Origin: Bacilli bacterium
Lineage (GTDB): Bacteria > Bacillota_I > Bacilli_A > RF39 > UBA660
DNA: 23,862 nucleotides
Assembly (NCBI GenBank): GCA_900751815.1
Contig: CAADST010000154.1
Coordinates: 1-23,862 of the forward strand
Direction: 5' to 3'
The notes beneath the pieces were generated by a model. That model saw only the letters and a list, made by a program, of their open reading frames with translations. It did no database searches and was not told the origin of the DNA. Made by a program: the position numbers and the translations under genes. How positions within the stretch are numbered: the stretch's first letter is position 1; each line of letters opens with the position of its first letter. Positions 15,724 to 22,755 of the stretch are shown in pieces.

Positions 15724-16884
15724 CTAATCAAAGCTAAATGGCTTTGGTTCATTTTCTTTATTATCATCATTAGTATCTAATGTAATTTTAACTACATCAT
15801 CATTGTTATCCGCTATATCTAAAGTACTAGCATTTTCTATGTTTGAGGTAGAATTTGACATATTATTTTCTTCAGCCATTTGATTTAAAGGAACTGATTC
15901 TTGTTGTACTTCATTATCCATTTCTATATCTGGAACCATTGGTTCTTCATTAACATTACTATTATTAACAATGTTTTCAGGTGTAAAAGTTACATCAGCA
16001 TGTTCGTTTGGCACTATATTTTCAACAGTATTATTTAATGGTTGAATGTTTTCTACTGGTTGATCTAAATTAACTGGTTCTGTTAAAGATTCAGTATTTC
16101 CTGGCTGAGTAATGTTTTCAACATTATCATTTGACACTTGATTACTTTCTACTGCTTGATTTAAATTAAATTGTTCTGTTGAAGGTTCAGTATTTCCTGG
16201 CTGAGTAATGTTTTCAAAATTACCATTTGATACTTGATTACTTTCTGCTGGTTGATTAAAATTAAATTGTTCTGTTGAAGGTTCAATATTTCCCATCGGA
16301 GCAACATTGGCAACAACATTATTATTTATTGTTTGATTATTTTCTACCGTTTGATTTAAATTAGATTGTTCTATTGAAAGATCAGTATTTCCCAATGGAG
16401 TAACATTTTCAACATTATTATTTAATGGTTGATTATCACTTAAAACAACTCCAACTTGTCCTGGTGTTTGTTCTAAATTATTTAAAGAATTTGTATTGCT
16501 AACTCCTCCACTCTTTTTTAATTTAACATATTTTACAATTGCATAAATAAACAATACAAATGCTACAAGAGAATATATAGTTGATACTATAGATCTAATA
16601 TTTTCTGGCAAAATACCATAGGTAGTTTCATTACCATTTATTGATATACTAACACTACAAGATAATATGAAAAACACAATTAAAACCCAACCCACAATCT
16701 TATTAACAGTTAATTTTCCTAACAAATAAACATTAGCTAAAGGAATCCAAGCCATTGGTGTTCCTTTTCCGTACATCAATTTATTTAACTTTGTTAAAAT
16801 GATTCCTTGTGCAACATAAAACCCAATCACTAAAATTACCGCAACAAATAAAAACCCCGCTAATAAACCAAATAAACTTTCCAT
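15724..16884 (-). CDS. Membrane protein with Asn/Gln-rich tandem-repeat tail
   Basis: A 386-residue protein. ATG 16884 is preferred because GGAGG lies 5 nt before it; earlier in-frame starts run into the upstream gene. Residues about 1-125 hold three or four membrane helices with the signature WIPLANVYLLGKLTVNKIVGW, resembling small DUF5684-like membrane domains. The rest is an Asn/Gln/Glu-rich tail built of about five repeats of 32 residues (NQVSNDNVENITQPGNTEPS is typical), then an acidic end. A low-complexity tail on a short membrane domain suggests a scaffold or interaction region; its side of the membrane is unclear. It starts 14 nt after the DUF3592-like gene, so they form an operon. 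Function unknown. Confidence 0.75.
   Translation of the reverse strand: MESLFGLLAGFLFVAVILVIGFYVAQGIILTKLNKLMYGKGTPMAWIPLANVYLLGKLTVNKIVGWVLIVFFILSCSVSISINGNETTYGILPENIRSIVSTIYSLVAFVLFIYAIVKYVKLKKSGGVSNTNSLNNLEQTPGQVGVVLSDNQPLNNNVENVTPLGNTDLSIEQSNLNQTVENNQTINNNVVANVAPMGNIEPSTEQFNFNQPAESNQVSNGNFENITQPGNTEPSTEQFNLNQAVESNQVSNDNVENITQPGNTESLTEPVNLDQPVENIQPLNNTVENIVPNEHADVTFTPENIVNNSNVNEEPMVPDIEMDNEVQQESVPLNQMAEENNMSNSTSNIENASTLDIADNNDDVVKITLDTNDDNKENEPKPFSFD
16030..16440 (-). repeat. 96-bp coding tandem repeats
   Basis: About five head-to-tail units of 96 bp (32 codons) lie in the tail of the repeat protein. The two central units (near 16110-16300) are almost identical in DNA, the outer ones more diverged, which points to recent expansion. 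Edges are approximate. Confidence 0.8.
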
Positions 16885-16898
16885 AAATTCCTCCATTT

Positions 16899-17318
16899 TT
16901 ACATACATTCACTACCATTTTTAACTTTAATTATTGCCCTAATAGTTATTAATGCCCCAACTAAAGTAAATAAACCTCCAAACACCGGCAAAACAACATT
17001 TGTACTATCATTAGTCCAAATAGCATCTTCTGGGTTATCAGGGTTATATTTAAGACTTACTTCTGATCCTATAGTTCTAGGATTATCTGAATATTCATTA
17101 GATATTTTTCTATAAGTATTACCATTAACTTGATATTCTACAATTATTGCCCTTAATCCTTCTGTATCATAATCGTAATCAACCACACGGCCAATAATTT
17201 CTTGATAGGTTTCATTCTTTTCATTATAACTTGATATCGTTTTAACAGCATATATTAACAATGCAACACCTACAACAACAAATAAAATTCCAAACAAAAT
17301 TCCTTGCCACGATTTCAT
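16899..17318 (-). CDS. DUF3592-like small membrane protein
   Basis: A 139-residue protein with two membrane helices (about 5-26 and 108-130) around a beta-rich soluble domain (TYQEIIGRVVDYDYDTEGLR, IIVEYQVNGNTYRKISNEYS, GSEVSLKYNPDNPEDAIW). This is the usual layout and sequence pattern of the DUF3592 family, whose function is unknown. ATG 17318 is preceded by AGGAGGTG, with a rather long 13-nt gap. It is the first gene of an operon with the repeat membrane protein and has an extended -10 promoter upstream. Confidence 0.78.
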   Translation of the reverse strand: MKSWQGILFGILFVVVGVALLIYAVKTISSYNEKNETYQEIIGRVVDYDYDTEGLRAIIVEYQVNGNTYRKISNEYSDNPRTIGSEVSLKYNPDNPEDAIWTNDSTNVVLPVFGGLFTLVGALITIRAIIKVKNGSECM

Positions 17319-17351
17319 AATATATATCTTACACCTCCTATCATTAATATA

Positions 17352-17360
17352 ATTATAACA
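17352..17360 (-). promoter_or_regulatory. Extended -10 promoter of the DUF3592 operon
   Basis: TGTTATAAT on the minus strand (hexamer 17352-17357) lies 34 nt before the ATG at 17318. The upstream T-rich stretch, which doubles as the nth terminator tail, offers no good -35. Confidence 0.55.
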
Positions 17361-17379
17361 CGATTTAAGAAAAATTTAA

Positions 17380-17410
17380 AAAAAATTAAAAAATAGCTTA
17401 TATAAGCTAT
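17380..17410 (-). terminator. Terminator of the cca-dnaD-nth operon
   Basis: A 7-bp stem ATAGCTT / AAGCTAT with loop ATAT (17393-17410) overlaps the nth stop codon. On the minus strand it is followed by TTTTTTAATTTTTTTT. Confidence 0.8.
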
Positions 17411-18027
17411 AAGTTTTTACTTTTATATTTACATTCTTGTATAAAAGGACAATTCTTACAATCCGGATTCTTACTTTTACAAGTATATCTTCCAAATAAA
17501 ACTAATTGATGATGTACTCTACTCCATTTATCCTTGGGAAAAAACTTCATTAAATCTTGTTCAATAATAGATACATCATCACTTTTAGTTAAACCAAGTC
17601 TTTTAGACACTCTTGCTACATGAGTATCTACAGCAATAGCAGGAACATTATATATATTTGATAAAACAACATTACAAGTCTTTCTACCTACTCCTGAAAG
17701 GCTTTCTAAATATTCTCTATTATTTGGTACTTTACCATTATAATCACTAACTAATCTGGTGGCAACTACTCTTATATATTCCGCTTTTCTTTTATATGTT
17801 CCAACGGGATATATAATTTTTTCAATATCTTTTAAATCTGCATCTTTTAAACTAAAAATATCATATTTAGAAAATAATACTTTAGTTACCGAGTTAACCC
17901 TTTTATCAGTTGATTGAGCTGATAAAATTGTCGCAATTAAAAGTTCATAATCTTTGTTATATTCTAGTTCACATCTGGCATCTGGATACAAATAATCTAA
18001 TTTTTCTAATACTTCACTACTTTTCAT
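17407..18027 (-). CDS. nth: Endonuclease III (DNA glycosylase/AP lyase)
   Basis: A 206-residue Nth, normal length. The helix-hairpin-helix LSGVGRKTCNVV holds catalytic Lys116, and VDTHVAR holds Asp134. The C-terminal iron-sulphur loop is complete: C183-x6-C190-x2-C193-x5-C199. It removes oxidised pyrimidines and nicks the abasic site. Its ATG (18027) overlaps the end of dnaD by 11 nt, so the two are translationally coupled. The dnaD-nth pair is a well-known Bacilli neighbourhood; in Bacillus subtilis it lies near recU-ponA, as it does here on the opposite strand. Confidence 0.95.
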   Translation of the reverse strand: MKSSEVLEKLDYLYPDARCELEYNKDYELLIATILSAQSTDKRVNSVTKVLFSKYDIFSLKDADLKDIEKIIYPVGTYKRKAEYIRVVATRLVSDYNGKVPNNREYLESLSGVGRKTCNVVLSNIYNVPAIAVDTHVARVSKRLGLTKSDDVSIIEQDLMKFFPKDKWSRVHHQLVLFGRYTCKSKNPDCKNCPFIQECKYKSKNL

Positions 18028-18643
18028 TTAACCAATCAAAATTTAGTATACTTGTTTCGAACAATTTATCTTCTCTAGCATCATCATTAAATCTATTATT
18101 AACTTCATCTATTGTTTTATAACCTTTTCTATTCCATTCATATAAAACTTTATCAATATATCTTAAACTACATACCCCATTATAAACGGCTTCCTTTAAG
18201 GCTGCAATGATGACTTCTTCACTGAATCCTTTATCAATCCAAGCATTAATTATTTCATAATCCATAGCTGATAAAGTTTTACCAAATTCACTTTCAAATA
18301 CACTAAATATATCCTTTCTACTATTTTCAAGTTCAGCCTTTTTATTATCACTTTTTATTTCATTATAAAAATTATCTAAACTAACTCTTTCAACAACTTT
18401 ACCTTCATCATCTTTTTCCGCTTTAACCTTAATTAATTTCTTACTCATTAATTTAGAATAAGCCTCTAATATTTTATCTTCACTCATAGATAAAGATTTA
18501 CCAATAACTTTGATATTAAAAATAGAATCAAAAGAATTATCAAAATACATTAAAAGTAAAAATTCGTTTAAAGATAAATCCTGTTTTAATGCCTCTTTAA
18601 TGAAAATGCTTTCTAAAACAAACTTTTTATTATCTTTAAACAT
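18017..18643 (-). CDS. dnaD: DnaD-family replication initiation protein
   Basis: A 208-residue DnaD. ATG 18643 is chosen over GTG 18652, because the AAGGA site is only 2 nt from the GTG but 10-11 nt from the ATG. An N-terminal winged-helix DDBH1 domain (about 10-85, SLNEFLLLMYFDNSFDSIFN) precedes a DDBH2 domain (about 112-170) with the typical DYEIINAWIDKGFSEEVIIA, and YIDKVLYEWNRKG at its end. DnaD helps load the replicative helicase at oriC and at stalled forks. It lies between cca (5-nt gap) and nth (11-nt overlap) in one operon. Confidence 0.88.
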   Translation of the reverse strand: MFKDNKKFVLESIFIKEALKQDLSLNEFLLLMYFDNSFDSIFNIKVIGKSLSMSEDKILEAYSKLMSKKLIKVKAEKDDEGKVVERVSLDNFYNEIKSDNKKAELENSRKDIFSVFESEFGKTLSAMDYEIINAWIDKGFSEEVIIAALKEAVYNGVCSLRYIDKVLYEWNRKGYKTIDEVNNRFNDDAREDKLFETSILNFDWLNEK

Positions 18644-18648
18644 AATTC

Positions 18649-19713
18649 TCACTTCCTTTTTAATAAATATTTAATTATATCCCCTTTTTTATTTTTTAAT
18701 CTTTTATGCAATATCATATCTTTTAAATCTTCATACACAATATTTATATCTTTACCATAAATATCTAGTAAATCACTAATTTCATTACCCTTAATAGCAA
18801 TATCGCTTCGATCTTTAATAGGTAATTTTTTATACATACTACTTATTCTTTTACTGCTAATATTCATAATCATTCCAGCAATTATATTAGCATATAAACC
18901 GTATTTATAAAGTGTATCATTATTTACAGTGCCATAATTTATTATCTCGGTAATATTTATTATATTGCTTTTTTCAACATTTGTAAATGGGATATCGGAA
19001 ATTTTCACTTGAACCCACATACCTATGATATCTTTTGTATAAACTACATCTTCATATTCTATTCCTAATTCCTCACTTATTTTAAATTCATCACATAATT
19101 TTAGACCTTTCCTATAATTTGGACTCATTAAAATTTTACTAAATTCCGCTTTAACTCTATCTTTAGATAAAGTGTTAACTAATTTATATTTTTTCTTTAT
19201 AGCTTTAATTAACTCTTCATCTAAATTAAAATCTAGAACAGTTGCAAAACGAATAGCTCTAAGTATTCTTAGAGGATCTTCAACTAATCTCTCGATATTA
19301 TCTCCGATCATCTTGATAGTTCGGTTATTTAAGTCATTAACACCATTTAATAAATCAATAATTTTACCATCCTTATCCATACAGATAGTATTAACAGTAA
19401 AATCTCTACGCATTAAATCAGTTTTTAAATCAGTAATATATTCTACTTCCATAGGTCTTCTTTTATTATAATGGGAATCTTTTCTAAAAGTAGTTATATC
19501 AATATTATAGTTATCTAGTATAAGCTTAGCCCCACCATAATTATTGGCACAAATATTAAAAATACTATAAATATCTTTAGGTAAAGCGGTAGTACATATA
19601 TCTACATCATAAGTTTTAATTCCTAGCAAATAATCTCTGACATATCCTCCGACGAGATAAGCCTCATACTCTTTATTTAATTCATCAAGTACACTTTTTA
19701 TAACTTTATCCAT
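18649..19713 (-). CDS. cca: CCA-adding tRNA nucleotidyltransferase
   Basis: A 354-residue class II nucleotidyltransferase. The head domain has LVGGYVRD (21-27) and the catalytic DVD (36-38); RRDFT (102-106) follows; the nucleotide template EDPLR (145-149) continues into RILRAIRFA. The enzyme adds or repairs CCA at tRNA 3' ends. It is shorter than the usual 390-400 residues, so the tail domain is reduced; the catalytic half is intact. ATG 19713 follows GGGGA, and a TATAAT on the minus strand (19728-19733) is the likely -10. It is the first gene of the cca-dnaD-nth operon. Confidence 0.92.
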   Translation of the reverse strand: MDKVIKSVLDELNKEYEAYLVGGYVRDYLLGIKTYDVDICTTALPKDIYSIFNICANNYGGAKLILDNYNIDITTFRKDSHYNKRRPMEVEYITDLKTDLMRRDFTVNTICMDKDGKIIDLLNGVNDLNNRTIKMIGDNIERLVEDPLRILRAIRFATVLDFNLDEELIKAIKKKYKLVNTLSKDRVKAEFSKILMSPNYRKGLKLCDEFKISEELGIEYEDVVYTKDIIGMWVQVKISDIPFTNVEKSNIINITEIINYGTVNNDTLYKYGLYANIIAGMIMNISSKRISSMYKKLPIKDRSDIAIKGNEISDLLDIYGKDINIVYEDLKDMILHKRLKNKKGDIIKYLLKRK

Positions 19714-19769
19714 ATTATCCCCATTTAATTATACAACACTTTTATTATATTTAATATCATTAAAAGAAA

Positions 19770-19795
19770 AAAACAATCATTTTTTTGATTGTTTT
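19770..19795 (-). terminator. Terminator of the UcpA-like gene
   Basis: A 10-bp stem AAAACAATCA / TGATTGTTTT with a 6-nt T loop is followed on the minus strand by TTTTTTT-rich sequence. It overlaps the stop codon at 19794. Confidence 0.82.
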
Positions 19796-20558
19796 ACACT
19801 CCCACAGTAGTTGTTTCTGGTAAGGTTGAACCACCATCAATTATAATGCCTTGACCGGTGATATAACTAGATTCACTACATCCCAAAAATGCTACTAATT
19901 CGCCAATTTCTTCTGGTGTTGCAAGTCTTTTTAAAGGAACTGCACTAGCTATACCTTCGATAACAGATTCTGGGTTATCAGGATTACTATCTTTAGCCAT
20001 ATTATCAACCATTGGTGTATGAATATAACCAGGCATTACCGCATTAACTCTTATTTTTTTGCTAGCAAGTTCTGCCGCTAAAGATTTAGTAAATCCCAGT
20101 ACTGCAGCTTTACTTGTAGCATAAGCAACTTCTCCAGGATCAGCTACATTTGGACCAGTTACACTAGACATATTAACAATAGCAGAGCCTTCTTTTAAAT
20201 ATGGAAGAGCACATTTAGTTACATTCCAAGTACCTTTAATATTAATATCAAAGTGATAATCTCTTTCTTCATCAGTCATATCTACAAAAGGCACAAGCTT
20301 ACAAACACCAGCATTATTAACTAAAATATCAAGAGATTCCATTTTCTCCATTGCTTCATCAATAGCTAATCTTACATCATCAACATTTCTAATATCAACA
20401 TGGCTAGCAATTACATTATCACTATTCATAGTAGTCACTTCTTCATCATAATCAAGCACTATAACCTTAGCACCATATTTTAAAAATACATCTACTATGC
20501 CTCTGCCGGCGCCTTTAAACCCACCAGTTACAAGAGCAACTTTACCTTCTAATTTCAA
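19794..20558 (-). CDS. ucpA: UcpA-like short-chain dehydrogenase/reductase
   Basis: A 254-residue classical SDR. TTG 20558 is chosen: it lies 9 nt from GGAGG, while TTG 20567 is only 1 nt away, and it gives the usual short N-terminus MKLEGKVALVTGG. Motifs: the cofactor loop TGGFKGAG (11-18), Asp36 in VLDYDEE suggesting NAD(H), NNAG (81-84), Asn106, and the active-site Ser, Tyr146 and Lys150 (YATSK). The C-terminus IDGGSTLPETTTVGV closely follows the ending of Escherichia coli UcpA (IDGGSTLPETVSVGI), as does VADPGE before the active site. The substrate is unknown. It is a single-gene unit, with a possible -10 at 20582-20587. Confidence 0.88.
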   Translation of the reverse strand: MKLEGKVALVTGGFKGAGRGIVDVFLKYGAKVIVLDYDEEVTTMNSDNVIASHVDIRNVDDVRLAIDEAMEKMESLDILVNNAGVCKLVPFVDMTDEERDYHFDINIKGTWNVTKCALPYLKEGSAIVNMSSVTGPNVADPGEVAYATSKAAVLGFTKSLAAELASKKIRVNAVMPGYIHTPMVDNMAKDSNPDNPESVIEGIASAVPLKRLATPEEIGELVAFLGCSESSYITGQGIIIDGGSTLPETTTVGV

Positions 20559-20665
20559 ATTTATCAATCCTCCTTATCTTTATTATAATTAATATTTCCA
20601 AATAAATAAAGATTAAACTAATTTTTTTGACATAAACGCTATAAAAAAAAGCAAAAAAATGTTAT

Positions 20666-20695
20666 TATAATTATATATAGACAAATTCTGTCTAT
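20666..20695 (+). promoter_or_regulatory. Promoter -10 and palindromic operator of the XRE gene
   Basis: TATAAT (20666-20671) has no good -35 at 17 bp; a TTGACA at 20627 is too far away. Just downstream, ATAGACA-N5-TGTCTAT (20677-20695) is a perfect 7-bp dyad at the expected transcription start, well placed for autorepression by the encoded HTH protein. Confidence 0.6.
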
Positions 20696-20718
20696 GATAA
20701 TAAAGGAAAGGATGGAAA

Positions 20719-20946
20719 ATGAATAGATTAAAAGAATTACGGGAAAGTAAAGATTTATTGGCAAAAGATGTTGCAGATTATCTAAACATTGATGAAGAAA
20801 AGTATAATGAATATGAAGCTAGTAAAGAAAAAATACCTGCAGATTGCTTAATAAATTTGGCAAAGTATTATGATACTTCAATTGATTATATTCTTTATCA
20901 AACAGATGTCAATAAACCATATCCTGTACCAGAAGAAAAAGAATAA
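20719..20946 (+). CDS. Small XRE/Cro-CI family transcriptional regulator
   Basis: A 75-residue protein that is almost entirely one Cro/CI helix-turn-helix: LKELRESKDLLAKDVADYLN, then a recognition helix near YNEYEASKEKIP and SIDYILYQTD, followed by a short acidic tail. ATG 20719 follows AAAGGAAAGGA. The palindrome ATAGACA-N5-TGTCTAT upstream is its likely operator. No phage or toxin partner lies beside it; it is monocistronic with a strong terminator. Its other targets are unknown. Confidence 0.85.
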   Translation: MNRLKELRESKDLLAKDVADYLNIDEEKYNEYEASKEKIPADCLINLAKYYDTSIDYILYQTDVNKPYPVPEEKE

Positions 20947-20968
20947 TTCACATCGAATTATTCTTTTT
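20936..20968. terminator. Terminator of the XRE gene
   Basis: A 14-bp stem AAAAAGAATAATTC / GAATTATTCTTTTT with loop ACATC spans the XRE stop codon. The A and T flanks let it also serve the minus-strand surface-protein remnant, which ended just beyond it before the insertion sequence arrived. Confidence 0.88.
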
Positions 20969-20975
20969 TATACCA

Positions 20976-20985
20976 CTATTCTTAT
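20976..20985. repeat. Target-site duplication, left copy
   Basis: CTATTCTTAT is repeated exactly at 22479-22488, directly flanking the insertion sequence on both sides. Ten bp fits the 9-12 bp known for IS4-type elements. Confidence 0.85.
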
Positions 20986-21013
20986 CTTATTACTGGACAG
21001 TTTTTAGTCCTTA

Positions 21014-21047
21014 AAAACGGAAGGTTTATATATATTCCTTCCGTTTT
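21014..21047 (+). terminator. Hairpin at the left end of the insertion sequence
   Basis: An 11-bp perfect stem AAAACGGAAGG / CCTTCCGTTTT with a 12-nt AT loop lies between the left end and the transposase gene. It could stop transcription entering from outside; its T run is short (TTTT), so termination may be partial. Confidence 0.5.
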
Positions 21048-21063
21048 GCTCTCTATTTTGTAT

Positions 21064-21121
21064 AAACAACCACTTTATGTTATTATTATATTATCAAAAA
21101 ATCAAAAAAAGGTGGTTGTTT
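21064..21121 (+). promoter_or_regulatory. Inverted repeat masking the transposase ribosome-binding site
   Basis: AAACAACCAC (21064-21073) pairs perfectly with GTGGTTGTTT (21112-21121). The second arm overlaps the Shine-Dalgarno AGGTGG and ends at the base before the ATG. A transcript starting upstream would fold and hide the site; one starting inside the 38-nt AT-rich loop would not. Confidence 0.6.
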
Positions 21122-22303
21122 ATGTATTTAGTATATAATAAAATTGATACTGTTGTAAATAAATTTCGTGATTATTTTTCAAATTTCTGTAATTCTAAGA
21201 CTCTTCTTAACTTTTTACCAGAGTTCTTTTGTTCTCTTATTGATGCTGAATCTACCACTACTTCTAAAATTTCTCTTTCTTTATTTAATTCTATTAATGA
21301 TTCTATTAATCTTGATTCTCATTCTAAAAGAATTTATCGTTTCTTACATAATTCTAAATATAACATCCATTCTCTTTTTGATGCTATTGTTATTGATGTT
21401 TTATCTCGTTTTAAATTATCTCATTCTGATAGAAATATCCATATTTCTTTTGATCATATGTATGATAAATGTAATTTTACTGTTTTAATGTTTACTCTTC
21501 GCATTGGTAAACAAGGGGTTCCTATTTATTTTGAAGTTTTTAAAGGCTCTGATAAAGAAGGACATGGTTATGCCTTTAAAAACAAAAATATTAAAAAGGG
21601 TATTTTATATTGTCATAAATTAATTAAATCTGTTATTCCTGATGCTCATATTATATTTTTAGCTGACCGTTGGTTTGGAAATCTTTTTCCTTTAATGCAA
21701 TATATTGATTCTTTGGGGGATGTTTTTGTTTTTCGTTGTAAACAAAACCTTAAGGTTTTCTATAAAAAATATCCTGAAAAACATAAAATTTGGATTCCTA
21801 TTACTGAACTTCCTCATTTAGTTCATGCTTCTAAACTTTATACTAATTTAGAATTCACTAGAAAAAAATATGTTTTTAATCTTGCTTATTGCAAAAGCAA
21901 AGATCATAAAGAAGCTTGGCTACTTATTACTAATGGTAATCCTAGACTTGCTAAAGCACATTATGGTTATCGTTTTGGTAGTATTGAATTTTTATTCAAA
22001 TCTCAAAAAACTAATGGTTTTTACCTTGAAGAATGTGGTATTAAAAAAATTCATGCTTTTCGCAATCTATATGCTTTAATTTGTATTGCTAATATTTATC
22101 TTACTTGTCTTGGCACCGATGTTTCTAAAAATTCCAAGTGTTATAAAAACATTGGCATTGTTATAACTCGTAAGAATTCTAAGACCAATAACAGATATCG
22201 TGTTATCTCTAGGGTTAGAACTGGTTTAATATTATTTAAAATGGCCATTAATTGTAAAAGAAGATTTAGACTCCCCATTACTTTTACTTTATATGATACT
22301 TAA
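21122..22303 (+). CDS. IS4-like DDE transposase
   Basis: A 393-residue transposase; ATG 21122 follows AAAGGTGG, and earlier in-frame starts lack a ribosome site. The RNase H-like catalytic core shows ISFDHMYD (first Asp), FLADRWFG (second Asp), and the IS4-type third motif YGYRFGSIEFLFKSQK, with Glu six residues before Lys, as in the YREK signature. It continues to a basic C-terminus (RRFRLPITF). It cuts and joins the ends of the surrounding element. The frame is complete, with no stop or frameshift, so the enzyme may work. Subgroup within IS4 is uncertain. Confidence 0.9.
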   Translation: MYLVYNKIDTVVNKFRDYFSNFCNSKTLLNFLPEFFCSLIDAESTTTSKISLSLFNSINDSINLDSHSKRIYRFLHNSKYNIHSLFDAIVIDVLSRFKLSHSDRNIHISFDHMYDKCNFTVLMFTLRIGKQGVPIYFEVFKGSDKEGHGYAFKNKNIKKGILYCHKLIKSVIPDAHIIFLADRWFGNLFPLMQYIDSLGDVFVFRCKQNLKVFYKKYPEKHKIWIPITELPHLVHASKLYTNLEFTRKKYVFNLAYCKSKDHKEAWLLITNGNPRLAKAHYGYRFGSIEFLFKSQKTNGFYLEECGIKKIHAFRNLYALICIANIYLTCLGTDVSKNSKCYKNIGIVITRKNSKTNNRYRVISRVRTGLILFKMAINCKRRFRLPITFTLYDT

Positions 22304-22366
22304 TATATTTTTATCTCTATAACTTATTGCAAATGGTAATTTAGCATTACCTTGTTTTAGCATGTA

Positions 22367-22402
22367 AAAATCCACTGATTTTTGATAAAATCAGTGGATT
22401 TT
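22367..22402 (+). terminator. Terminator inside the insertion sequence
   Basis: A 16-bp perfect stem AAAATCCACTGATTTT / AAAATCAGTGGATTTT with a 4-nt loop, 63 bp after the transposase stop. It is palindromic enough to act on both strands. Confidence 0.88.
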
Positions 22403-22473
22403 ATTACTATCGGACGCACTTTTACATCCATTTTTTCTCGATTCTACCTAGTCTTAATCAAAACTGTCCAGTA

Positions 22474-22755
22474 TTAAGCTATTCTTATTGGATCAGAACT
22501 TGTTCCTGTACCACTAACATAAGTTACATTGGAGTTAAGATAGAAAACCGGACGCACCGCATAATAATTTAGGACATAGTAGTATGTGACATTACCAGAG
22601 CCGCTCACAATAAACACATTATTTGAACTATCCGAACTGCGGGAAATAGTCCATTCGTCAAGTCCCATGTACAACCAGTTATTAATACTTATATTTGCAT
22701 TGTTTAATGTCGTTGACCAATAGCTATTACTTGCTCCAAATCTTAGCGAATTTGC
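22474..22755 (-). pseudogene. 3' remnant of a surface-protein gene, truncated at both ends
   Basis: An open frame without an ATG runs from the aldolase stop codon: ANSLRFGASNSYWSTTLNN, then NNWLYMGLDEWTISRSSDSS, YYAVRPVFYLNSNVTYVSGT and GTSSDPIRIA. The pattern (W-x-L-G-L-x-E-W-T-I-S-R, VRPVFYLNSNV, GTSSxP near the end) recurs at the C-termini of large secreted proteins of gut Bacillota, so this looks like the last 90 codons of such a gene. The 5' part is missing and the frame abuts the end of the aldolase gene. The insertion sequence lies within its last codons: the stop is now supplied by the right end of the element (GCT-TAA). Without it the ending would be IVV-stop. Confidence 0.7.
22479..22488. 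repeat. Target-site duplication, right copy
   Basis: CTATTCTTAT, identical to 20976-20985, follows directly after the right end of the insertion sequence. Confidence 0.85.

Larger units (their letters stand above)
20986..22478 (+). mobile_element. Complete IS4-like insertion sequence (1493 bp)
   Basis: The left end CTTATTACTGGACAGTTTT (20986-21004) and the right end read backwards, CTTAATACTGGACAGTTTT, match at 18 of 19 positions. The inner 14 bp are perfect (20991-21004 and 22460-22473). A 10-bp target duplication flanks the element. Inside are one full-length DDE transposase gene, a hairpin before it, a ribosome-site-masking inverted repeat, and a strong terminator after it. Everything looks intact, so the element may be active and recently inserted. 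Its codon use favours T-ending codons, unlike neighbouring genes. Confidence 0.92.

Noticed and set aside
16030..16440. CRISPR-like array from the 96-bp repeats
   Set aside because: The repeats are in frame, contiguous, diverge by codon and have no unique spacers; they are coding repeats.
19172..19471. Plus-strand frame of 99 codons
   Set aside because: Lies wholly within the cca gene on the other strand, which has all catalytic motifs.
22410..22560. Shared CGGACGCAC in the insertion sequence and in the surface remnant
   Set aside because: Nine bases with no extension on either side; no structural reason, so treated as chance.
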